Assembly: GCA_003056165.1 (NCBI GenBank)
Contig: LSNR01000016.1
Coordinates: forward strand, 1 to 32,564
Reading direction: 5' to 3'
From: Parcubacteria group bacterium M6-OD1-3
Lineage (GTDB): Bacteria; Patescibacteriota; Minisyncoccia; Moranbacterales; UBA9337
DNA: 32,564 bases
Position numbers and translations under genes: made by a program. Positions 13,753 to 20,281 of this stretch are shown here, in pieces. The notes under the pieces are model-generated. The model was not told the origin of the DNA. It did not search any database and saw only the letters and a list, made by a program, of their open reading frames with translations. Every line of letters starts with the position of its first letter. Positions within the stretch are counted from its first letter, which is position 1.

Positions 13753-13929
13753 ATGCCTAAAGAATTCTACACTGCCCAAGAATTAGCTGACAAATTGCGA
13801 GTAAACATAATGACAATTTACCGCTATATTAAGGCTGGTAAATTGAAGGCTTATAAAATAAGCAAGGAATTTAGAATTGATAAAAAAGAGTTTGATAATT
13901 TTTTAAATAAAGTAAAAACAAAAAAATGA
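13753..13929 (+). CDS. MerR/excisionase-type helix-turn-helix protein, 58 aa
   Basis: The product reads FYTAQELADKLRVNIMTIYR, then YIKAGKLKAYKISKEFRIDK and EFDNFL. This is the winged-helix pattern of HTH_17/excisionase domains: helix, turn, recognition helix, then a wing with KxxKEFRI. It probably binds DNA, as a recombination directionality factor or a small regulator. The start at 13753 is chosen because the domain begins there; the open frame upstream overlaps the previous gene. It follows the previous stop by four bases and overlaps the next start by four (ATGA). Nearby recombinase debris at 14441 fits a mobile-element origin. Confidence 0.8.
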   Translation: MPKEFYTAQELADKLRVNIMTIYRYIKAGKLKAYKISKEFRIDKKEFDNFLNKVKTKK

Positions 13930-14453
13930 AGCAGCATTCAAAGTTAATAATTACCATTTTAGTAGTTGTGATTGCTATCGAGTCTTGGCTTTTATATGGA
14001 GTCCTTGGTCCAGTTGAAGATAACGTAATTCCTCTTAACAACTTTATGTATACAGATTTATCGGGATCTAAATTTTCTGACAGCTTAGTTACGGTAACTG
14101 GGAGTTGGTTTTCTGAAACTAGATTATATAATCCTGTGCAATCAAGTTCAATTGAGTGCTGGAAAGATAAGGGAGCATGTTTTGAGGCAAATGGATCTGT
14201 AAAGGATGGCTATTTAAATACAAGTATGAATACATATGAAATTATAGCTTGGAACAAAAAAGAAATCATAGCATCATCTAGCGCACTTTGTACTAAGAGC
14301 ACATTATCTATTGACCGTGTGCAAAAATCTGTAACGCTTACCAGAAAAACAACAAACAGTGAGGGGATGTGCGGATCTATTTCAAAAGAGCCCATACTTC
14401 TTTACTTGATTGATGGACTTGATGCTTACCAAAAAAATAAATCAAGGCAATAA
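13926..14453 (+). CDS. exported or membrane-anchored hypothetical protein, 175 aa
   Basis: An N-terminal hydrophobic segment (residues 7-27, LIITILVVVIAIESWLLYGV) acts as a signal anchor or signal peptide. It is followed by about 145 extracytoplasmic residues rich in Ser, Thr and Asn with four Cys (IECW, GACF, ALCTK, GMCGS) that could form two disulfides. The strand-like pattern suggests a small beta domain. I do not recognise a family. The ATGA overlap with the helix-turn-helix gene shows translational coupling. Its last codons overlap the serine-recombinase remnant in another frame. Confidence 0.65.
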   Translation: MKQHSKLIITILVVVIAIESWLLYGVLGPVEDNVIPLNNFMYTDLSGSKFSDSLVTVTGSWFSETRLYNPVQSSSIECWKDKGACFEANGSVKDGYLNTSMNTYEIIAWNKKEIIASSSALCTKSTLSIDRVQKSVTLTRKTTNSEGMCGSISKEPILLYLIDGLDAYQKNKSRQ

Positions 14454-14485
14454 TTCTCGCACGAGTTTCTACAGAAGATCAATAA
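14441..14485 (+). pseudogene. serine recombinase N-terminal remnant
   Basis: The plus strand at 14444-14482 encodes KAIILARVSTEDQ followed by a stop. This is the start of a resolvase/invertase family serine recombinase, with the catalytic Ser in RVST. The codon where ATG would be expected is ATC, and the frame ends after 14 codons at a junction with an inverted AbrB fragment. It is only a stub, but the motif is specific. Confidence 0.6.
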
Positions 14486-14500
14486 AAAGCTGGTAATTCC

Positions 14501-14557
14501 TTACCTATTCCCTCTTCCGACTTTAGCTAATTTTCTTATTTCTTTTTCGTTTTTCAT
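14501..14557 (-). pseudogene. truncated AbrB-type regulator
   Basis: The start reads MKNEKEIRKLAKVGRGNR and then a stop, against MKNEKEIRKLTKTGRGSR in the intact gene at 10709. DNA identity continues through the start codon into repeat copy C. Beyond the stop the sequence no longer encodes the AbrB fold; it abuts the serine recombinase stub on the opposite strand. It is a broken paralogue, transferred or duplicated together with its promoter repeat. Confidence 0.7.
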
Positions 14558-14572
14558 ATTTTTCTCATTTTT

Positions 14573-14680
14573 TAAACTTTAGTAACGTACCAAGTAACGT
14601 ACCATGGTACGTTACCATTATTATACACCACCTCTGCCAAATTAAAAACCACCTCTCTAGAAAGGTGGTTTTTAAATTTG
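14573..14680 (-). repeat. repeat copy C: operator-like palindrome, promoter and hairpin
   Basis: The third copy has the 22-bp palindrome at 14594-14615 plus one extra half-site AGTAACGTACC at 14581, the same TATAAT on the minus strand, and an 11-bp stem AAAAACCACCT/AGGTGGTTTTT at 14644-14673. Here the hairpin also serves as the terminator of tRNA-Asn copy 2, which begins at 14682. In copies A and B the same position reads GCTCCCTCTA instead of the tRNA end GCTCCGCGAG. Confidence 0.75.
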
Positions 14681-14681
14681 G

Positions 14682-14774
14682 CTCCGCGAGTAGGATTCGA
14701 ACCTGCGACCAATTCGACTAACAGTCAACTGCTCCCTGCCTGCCGGCAGGCAGGTACCACTGAGCTATCGCGGA
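14682..14774 (-). tRNA. tRNA-Asn (GUU) copy 2, with 20-bp palindrome in the D-arm; probably non-functional
   Basis: The acceptor and T-loop match the intact gene at 16361, but CCTGCCTGCCGGCAGGCAGG (14754-14735 on the minus strand), a perfect 20-bp palindrome, is inserted cleanly between GGTA of the D-loop and GAGC of the D-stem. The anticodon arm is also altered by one extra base and one substitution, so GACT/AGTC can pair around a three-base GTT loop instead of the normal seven. The T-stem has the same C-A mismatch as copy 1. Together these suggest a pseudo-tRNA, though the GTT anticodon is kept. Confidence 0.7.
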
Positions 14775-14840
14775 ATGTTTTATAATGTTGGATTATTATA
14801 TTTCCAAAGAAATATTTTTTGGAAAAAATTGTTAATTTAT

Positions 14841-14906
14841 TTAATTAAGATTTGAGATAGAATTATGCTACATTAGGTTGACAAAATAGTCAAATTGTGA
14901 TATGCT
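14841..14906 (+). promoter_or_regulatory. DEAD-box helicase promoter with conserved 28-bp upstream element
   Basis: The 28-base block at 14841-14868 is identical to 2897-2870 on the other strand. After nine bases TTGACA (14878-14883), a 17-base spacer and TATGCT (14901-14906) follow. The predicted leader is about 60 bases. The identical block and identical distance to -35 point to common regulation with the 220-aa gene. Confidence 0.7.
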
Positions 14907-14973
14907 TAATTTTTATGTTAATATTATCAAGTATCTATGCATAAAACAATTAATTATTTTATGTAAGATATAA

Positions 14974-16182
14974 ATGTATAACAAAACAAGTACGCGTCAG
15001 TCGCGTAATAAAAATAACTGGAGAAAACGAGGTCATAACAGCCCACGAGGCAAAGGCAGAAAGTTTTCTGGTGAAAAAATAGATATCAATCGCTTTATTA
15101 ATAAGGCAGAGATCAAAGAAAAAACTGCAGTCTTTACACCTAGGTATACCTTTGGCGATCTAGAAATTCAAGATATACTAAAGCAATCCATTGTAAAGCG
15201 TGGATTCACTGCGCCTACTCCCATTCAAGACGAATCTATTCCTTTTATTTTGGAAGGACGAGATGTTATTGGTTTAGCTAATACTGGAACCGGAAAAACA
15301 GCCGCTTTCTTAATACCAATGATAAATAAAATATTAAAAAATCCTCAAGAAAAATTACTTATCGTTGTTCCGACAAGAGAATTAGCGATCCAAATACAAG
15401 AAGAATTCCTTGCACTTTGTAAAAAAATAAATATCTTTTCTGTTGTTATCGTTGGTGGTGTTAATATTAAAGGTCAAATTAGACAGCTAAATTCTCGTCA
15501 CAATGTAATAATAGGAACACCAGGAAGATTGAAAGATTTAATAAGTCAAAAAAAGATCAATTTATCTCAAGTTAAAAATGTAGTTCTGGATGAAGCTGAT
15601 CGGATGCTGGACATGGGATTTATTAACGATGTAAAAGAAATACTTTCAAAGGTAAACAAAAATAGACAAACAATGTTATTTTCTGCTACATTTTCACCGG
15701 AGATTAAAAAATTATCTAATCAGTTTTTAAACAATCCTCAGCAAATATCTATCAAATCCAGAGAAACATCATCTCAAATTGATCAAGATATTATTCGGAT
15801 AAATACACATACGGATAAAGTTGACACTCTTCATAATCTTCTTATACAAACTGATTTTGAAAAAGTACTCATCTTTACCCGTACAAAATACGGCGCAGAT
15901 AAACTTTCTAAAAAACTATTTCAAAAAGGATTTAAATCAGAAGCTATTCATGGAAACAAGAGTCACAATAAGAGACAAAGAGCGCTTAAAATGTTCAAAG
16001 AAAAATTGATAGATATTCTTATTGCTACTGATGTTGCTTCCAGAGGATTAGATATTCCAAATGTTAGTCATGTTATAAATTACGACATTCCAGCCACTTA
16101 TGATGACTATATTCATCGAATCGGCAGGACTGGACGAGCCAACCAACGAGGAACCGCTCTAACTTTTGTCAGCACAAAATAA
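14974..16182 (+). CDS. DEAD-box RNA helicase, RhlE/CshA-like
   Basis: This is an ATP-dependent RNA helicase used in rRNA maturation, RNA decay and cold adaptation. The 402-aa protein has a basic, Arg/Gly-rich N-terminal tail (residues 1-40). Then come the Q motif (GFTAPTPIQDESI), motif I ANTGTGKTAA, Ia VVPTREL, Ib GTPGR, II LDEADRMLDMGF, III LFSATF, IV VLIFTRT, V ATDVASRGLDIPN and VI HRIGRTGR. The core is complete and ends soon after motif VI, so there is no long C-terminal extension. The unusual N-terminal tail probably gives the nonspecific RNA binding. It stands alone on the plus strand. Confidence 0.95.
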   Translation: MYNKTSTRQSRNKNNWRKRGHNSPRGKGRKFSGEKIDINRFINKAEIKEKTAVFTPRYTFGDLEIQDILKQSIVKRGFTAPTPIQDESIPFILEGRDVIGLANTGTGKTAAFLIPMINKILKNPQEKLLIVVPTRELAIQIQEEFLALCKKINIFSVVIVGGVNIKGQIRQLNSRHNVIIGTPGRLKDLISQKKINLSQVKNVVLDEADRMLDMGFINDVKEILSKVNKNRQTMLFSATFSPEIKKLSNQFLNNPQQISIKSRETSSQIDQDIIRINTHTDKVDTLHNLLIQTDFEKVLIFTRTKYGADKLSKKLFQKGFKSEAIHGNKSHNKRQRALKMFKEKLIDILIATDVASRGLDIPNVSHVINYDIPATYDDYIHRIGRTGRANQRGTALTFVSTK

Positions 16183-16259
16183 ATGCCATCACTCTATCAT
16201 TTGACCGAGGACGGTATCATATATTTTATTTCAATCCTGTCCTAGATGAACTACTAAGC

Positions 16260-16323
16260 AACTATACTAGGACGGTCCTAGCTATTTTTAAAACTATACT
16301 AGGACGGTCCTAGATATTTTTAA
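16260..16323. repeat. two tandem 32-bp units each with CTAGGACGGTCCTAG
   Basis: Units 16260-16291 and 16292-16323 differ by about two bases and each centres on the 15-bp palindrome (16267-16281 and 16299-16313). A further half CCTGTCCTAG lies at 16236. The same palindrome occurs at 11634. All copies are near tRNA-Asn genes. Confidence 0.75.
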
Positions 16324-16330
16324 TAAACGA

Positions 16331-16354
16331 AAAAACAGCCTCTGGGCTGTTTTT
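16331..16354 (-). terminator. terminator of the intact tRNA-Asn
   Basis: AAAAACAGCC/GGCTGTTTTT with a four-base loop makes a 10-bp stem flanked by T-runs on either strand. It starts seven bases after the tRNA 3' end and can also stop the DEAD-box helicase transcript from the other side. Confidence 0.85.
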
Positions 16355-16360
16355 AATTTG

Positions 16361-16432
16361 CTCCGCGAGTAGGATTCGAACCTACGACCAATTGATTAAC
16401 AGTCAACTGCTCTACCACTGAGCTATCGCGGA
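16361..16432 (-). tRNA. tRNA-Asn (anticodon GUU), intact copy
   Basis: A standard 72-nt cloverleaf: acceptor TCCGCGA/TCGCGGA, D-arm GCTC-AGTGGTA-GAGC, anticodon arm GTTGA-CTGTTAA-TCAAT, T-arm GTAGG-TTCGAAT-CCTAC, discriminator G, no encoded CCA. All stems pair, unlike the palindrome-bearing copies at 11528 and 14682. It lies directly after the GIY-YIG gene, whose stop codon is in the shared TATAAAACAT leader. Confidence 0.96.
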
Positions 16433-16437
16433 ATGTT

Positions 16438-16683
16438 TTATAGTATTAAATTCTTCAGGTACTCTTTACCACACCCAATCTTTAAATATTTCTCTCTTTT
16501 TCTGGCTAAATTTCTTTCGCCAATAAATTCAGAGTACACTAATTTCCATGGTCTGTATCCCTTGGTAGATTTTGTTTGACCAAAATTATGACTTTTAATG
16601 CGTTTACTTACATTACTAGATAGTCCAACATATAATCTATTATCAACCATGCTCTGAATAACATAAATGTAATAATTATTCAT
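16438..16683 (-). CDS. GIY-YIG nuclease domain protein, 81 aa
   Basis: This is a single-domain GIY-YIG endonuclease of the small UvrC-like type. YYIYVIQS and LYVGLS form the GIY and YIG strands, the R in VSKRIKSHN is the catalytic Arg position, and ARKREKYLK holds the usual Glu. It ends GKEYLKNLIL. Upstream of its ATG, after only 11 bases, is a tRNA-Asn 5' half. Downstream its stop codon lies inside the leader of an intact tRNA-Asn. The nuclease is therefore bracketed by a direct repeat of the tRNA 5' part, as expected if it inserted in tRNA-Asn and restored an intact copy. The target is unknown. Confidence 0.88.
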   Translation of the reverse strand: MNNYYIYVIQSMVDNRLYVGLSSNVSKRIKSHNFGQTKSTKGYRPWKLVYSEFIGERNLARKREKYLKIGCGKEYLKNLIL

Positions 16684-16694
16684 AGTGTGAATGA

Positions 16695-16743
16695 CAACTG
16701 CTCCCTGCCTGCCGGCAGGCAGGTACCACTGAGCTATCGCGGA
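16695..16743 (-). pseudogene. tRNA-Asn 5' half with 20-bp palindrome
   Basis: TCCGCGA through GAGCAGTTG matches tRNA-Asn up to the anticodon stem. It carries the same CCTGCCTGCCGGCAGGCAGG palindrome (16723-16704) at exactly the same place as copy 2. The sequence then leaves tRNA homology and enters the GIY-YIG gene. Confidence 0.85.
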
Positions 16744-16906
16744 ATGTTTTTTCGATTTAATTTAATCTACTTCAATTTAATTTTCAAATTACTTTTCGTT
16801 AATTTACAACAAATCTAATTATACCCAAATTAAAAAAATAATCAAGTTTTTTAAAACCTTTCATTTTTCAAATCAAAACTAAACTGGGAAATTTTTTGAT
16901 GGGTAC

Positions 16907-18382
16907 CTAGTAATCTCTCAGCTTTCCTAAACCTTTTTGGTTTCTAATTTTTTCCAAAGCTTTTGCTTCTATTTGCCTGATTCGTTCTCTAGTTACACCA
17001 AATTCCTGTCCGACTTCTTCCAATGTATGCGTTACGCCATCACCTAATCCAAAACGAATTCTCAAAATCCTTTGCTCACGTGGACTTAATTCTTGCAAAA
17101 TTTCACCGACATGATTTTTCAATAAAGTCCTGGATGCTGTTTGATCTGGCATAATAGTTTCTGTATCCTCAATAAAATCTCCTAAAACACTATCGTCATC
17201 ACTATCGCCAATTGTCGTTTCCAACGAAACGGTTTCCTGGGAAATTTTTTGGATATGTCGAACTTTTTCAACGGGAATATCCATCTCAGCGGATATTTCC
17301 TCAGCCAAAGGTTCTCGCCCTAATTCCTGAACCAACTGACGAATTACTTGGATATATTTATTTATAGTCTCAACCATATGCACCGGAATACGAATTGTTC
17401 TAGATTGATCCGCTAAAGCTCTCGTGATAGCTTGACGAATCCACCAGGTTGCATAGGTGGAAAATTTATATCCTTTATGATAATCAAATTTTTCAACAGC
17501 CCGAAAAAGACCAATATTTCCTTCTTGGATAAGATCTAATAATGAAAGATTATTGGATCGTCCAACATATTTTTTAGCAATACTAACAACTAAACGCAAA
17601 TTTGCTTCCGTCAATTTTTGTTTCGCAACTGGATCACCTTTCTCAATCAATTTTGCCAACCTGACCTCTTCTTCAGCTTTAATAAGCGGAACTTTTCCGA
17701 TCTCCCGCAAATACATCTGGATTGAATCATTATAATTCGGTTCTGAATCACGAATTAAAGCCTTTTTAGCTCTTGTATTAGCCTTAGCATTAGTCTTAGT
17801 TTTTGCTTTTGCTTTTTTCTTATCATATTCATCGGCTATTTTTTCCGTTTCGTTTTTAATAATCTCTCCAGAGCTCATCACTCGCACACCACTATTTTCC
17901 AGCTTCTCATACAAACCTTCCAACTCTTCAAGATTTTTTTCTATATCCGGAATGGCATGAATAATTTCATCTTCGGTAATAAAACCTCGTTGTTTACTTC
18001 GTTCCGCCAACTCATTAACAATATCCATTATCTCATCCTTTTTAGTTTTCCGTTTTTTAACTGGGGTTTTCTGCTTTTTAACAGCCCTATTTTTTTTAGG
18101 AGACTTCTTTCTTACTGCTTGTTTTTTATTTACCAATTTTTTCTTTGTCCCAGTTTTCCTTGCAGTTTTTTTAACAGCTTTTCTTCTTACTGTTTTTTTT
18201 CTCGGCTTTTTTGTCGCCGTTCTTTTCCTAGCAATCTTTTTCTTTGCTGGGGATTTTCTCGCTGTTCGTTTTGCAACAGTTTTTTTCTTCGCCGGAGCTC
18301 TTCTTGTAACTTTCTTTTTCACAGGATTTTTCTTTCTTGAAACAGTTTTCTTTTTATTATTTTTTTTCTTAGCTTTAGTCAT
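16907..18382 (-). CDS. rpoD: primary RNA polymerase sigma factor with histone-like N-terminal tail
   Basis: The 491-aa sigma70 has regions 1.2 ([15 protein letters not shown]), 2 ([41 protein letters not shown]), 3 ([13 protein letters not shown]) and 4 ([39 protein letters not shown]), all canonical. A region 1.1-like segment ([18 protein letters not shown]) lies near residue 115. Before it, residues 1-110 are almost all Lys, Arg, Ala, Thr and Pro in KK-A/T-P repeats resembling histone H1 tails, and a second short Lys/Ala stretch lies near 195-205. The tail probably contacts DNA or RNA without specificity. The gene follows dnaG on the same strand, the classic macromolecular-synthesis pairing. 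Confidence 0.96.
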   Translation of the reverse strand: MTKAKKKNNKKKTVSRKKNPVKKKVTRRAPAKKKTVAKRTARKSPAKKKIARKRTATKKPRKKTVRRKAVKKTARKTGTKKKLVNKKQAVRKKSPKKNRAVKKQKTPVKKRKTKKDEIMDIVNELAERSKQRGFITEDEIIHAIPDIEKNLEELEGLYEKLENSGVRVMSSGEIIKNETEKIADEYDKKKAKAKTKTNAKANTRAKKALIRDSEPNYNDSIQMYLREIGKVPLIKAEEEVRLAKLIEKGDPVAKQKLTEANLRLVVSIAKKYVGRSNNLSLLDLIQEGNIGLFRAVEKFDYHKGYKFSTYATWWIRQAITRALADQSRTIRIPVHMVETINKYIQVIRQLVQELGREPLAEEISAEMDIPVEKVRHIQKISQETVSLETTIGDSDDDSVLGDFIEDTETIMPDQTASRTLLKNHVGEILQELSPREQRILRIRFGLGDGVTHTLEEVGQEFGVTRERIRQIEAKALEKIRNQKGLGKLRDY

Positions 18383-18492
18383 TATAAAATAAATTTAAAT
18401 TTAAAATACAAACAAAATGGCAATTTTTTAAAAATACAATCACCACTTTTCTGATTTATAGCTTACACTACTTTTAATACAAAGACAATACA

Positions 18493-20280
18493 TTAAAAAT
18501 GTTGTCCGGAAATTTTCATTAATTCTTGTGCTAACTTTTCAACTTCTTTTTTATCACCTTTTTTTTCAGCTTCTTTAATCTGTTCAATAATTTTCTTAGT
18601 AGCCTCTCTTTTATTTTCCCGCTTCAATTCAATAAAATATTGTTCTAGTTCAAGTCGCTTATCATCAATAGTAGCATCTTTTTCTTTTTCTAAATTATCA
18701 AAACACTGTTCTCTTAAAAATTTCTTTTGATTTTCATCTTCCAATATTTCCAACAATCTTTCAAAATTAAAATTCATTTCAATTCCTTTATTCAAAATAA
18801 CATCAACTATTTTTTGATTGGAAAAATATTTTTTAATTTCATCCTGTTTTTTTTCCGCAACTTCTTTCCAAAGCTCACTATTTGCCAAAACTAGCCCCAT
18901 AATTTCCAGTTGAATATTTTTTAATCGGTCTTGTCCAAAAACTTCATTTTTTAACACTCCATTTTCAACAGACTTATTTGGTGTTTCTTGAAAATTATTT
19001 TTATTAAGGTTATTGAAAGTGTCAAAAAGTATTTCCTCAGAGACATCCAATCTATCAGCCAGTTCTTTAATCCAATATTCTTTTTCAATTTTATTGGAAA
19101 AACTATTTATCAAACCACTCAATTCCCCGATAATTTTTTTCTTATCTACTATATTATTTTTACTTCGTTTCAATAATTCTTGTTGCAAAAAATATTCCAT
19201 TGCTGGTAAAGCCTCTTGAACTGCAGACAAAAAAGTTTCTGGATTTTCTTTAACTGCGTCTGCAGCATCTTTTCCCTCCGTAATTTTTACCACAGAAACA
19301 TTCATTTCATTTTCAAACGCCAACTCACTACTTTTTTTAGACGCTTTCTGCCCGGCTTCATCCATATCAAAAAACATTTTTATATTGTCAGTATATCTTC
19401 CAATAAGCTTCAATTGTTCTGTGGTCAAAGCAGTACCAGAAACCGCCACTGTATTTTTTATACCCGCTTGATATGAAGCTATCACATCCATATTTCCTTC
19501 GACTAAAAGTACTTCATCTTTTTCTTTAATTTCCAATTTAGCTTTATCTATTCCATAAAGAACATTTCCCTTATGATAAATTTCCGTCTCTGGCGTATTA
19601 ACATATTTTGCCTGTGTTTCATCTCCCCCTGGGGCAACTCTAGCAGAATAACCCATAACTCTTCCCTGCACGTCACAAATTGGGAAAATAATTCTATCGC
19701 GAAAACGGTCATAATGTTTTGTTCTGCCGTCCTTTTCGATAATAAGTCCCGTTTTTAAAATATCTTTGACATCATAACCTCGCTCTTTTAAAAAATCCAA
19801 AATATTTCTCCACCCGTCAGGTGCATATCCTAGTCGAAATTCTCGTATCGTCTCTTCATTTAAGCCTCTTTCTTGCAAATACTTCAGTATCTTTTTTTTA
19901 CCGGAGCCCTCCCATAATTGTTTCTCGTAAAACTTTGTTGCCAATTCCAAAATTTCCCTAAGTTTGTTACCATCTACACTGCTTTTTTCTCCTTGGTATT
20001 TCGGTAAAGTTACGCCAGTTCTTTCCGCCAAATTTTCCAGAACCTCTCGAAATTCAAGCCCCTCTATCTCCATCAAAAAAGCAAAGGCATCTCCGCCTTT
20101 TCCACAACCGAAACAATGCCAGAATTGCTTCTCTTCACTGACCGTAAAAGAAGGAGTTTTTTCGTTATGAAAAGGACAGCGAGCTTTCCAACTGGAACCG
20201 GCTTTTTGCAACTGAACATACTCCCCAATCAAGTCAACGATATTTAATCTTGTCTTAATCTCATCTGTTTCTAAACTCAT
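18493..20280 (-). CDS. dnaG: DNA primase
   Basis: DnaG makes RNA primers at the replication fork. The 595-aa protein has the N-terminal zinc-binding domain (CPFHNEKTPSF with Cys35 and His38, HCFGCGKGGD with Cys56 and Cys59). The RNA polymerase core includes the TOPRIM motif LLVEGNMDVIA near residue 260 and MFFDMDEAGQKAS. A C-terminal helical domain for helicase binding, rich in Lys and Glu, follows. All family landmarks are present. It starts two bases after the stop of the 626-aa protein, so the two are transcribed together. rpoD follows about 110 bases later. Confidence 0.96.
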   Translation of the reverse strand: MSLETDEIKTRLNIVDLIGEYVQLQKAGSSWKARCPFHNEKTPSFTVSEEKQFWHCFGCGKGGDAFAFLMEIEGLEFREVLENLAERTGVTLPKYQGEKSSVDGNKLREILELATKFYEKQLWEGSGKKKILKYLQERGLNEETIREFRLGYAPDGWRNILDFLKERGYDVKDILKTGLIIEKDGRTKHYDRFRDRIIFPICDVQGRVMGYSARVAPGGDETQAKYVNTPETEIYHKGNVLYGIDKAKLEIKEKDEVLLVEGNMDVIASYQAGIKNTVAVSGTALTTEQLKLIGRYTDNIKMFFDMDEAGQKASKKSSELAFENEMNVSVVKITEGKDAADAVKENPETFLSAVQEALPAMEYFLQQELLKRSKNNIVDKKKIIGELSGLINSFSNKIEKEYWIKELADRLDVSEEILFDTFNNLNKNNFQETPNKSVENGVLKNEVFGQDRLKNIQLEIMGLVLANSELWKEVAEKKQDEIKKYFSNQKIVDVILNKGIEMNFNFERLLEILEDENQKKFLREQCFDNLEKEKDATIDDKRLELEQYFIELKRENKREATKKIIEQIKEAEKKGDKKEVEKLAQELMKISGQHF

Positions 20281-20281
20281 T

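Noticed and set aside
10725-14680. Repeat copies A, B and C as a CRISPR array
   Set aside because: The repeats are about 105 bp, kilobases apart, with genes between them and no regular spacers. No cas gene is in the window.
17957-18340. Open frame of 127 codons rich in Phe, Ser and Cys on the plus strand
   Set aside because: It is the complement of the Lys/Arg-rich tail of rpoD; the odd composition is a by-product.
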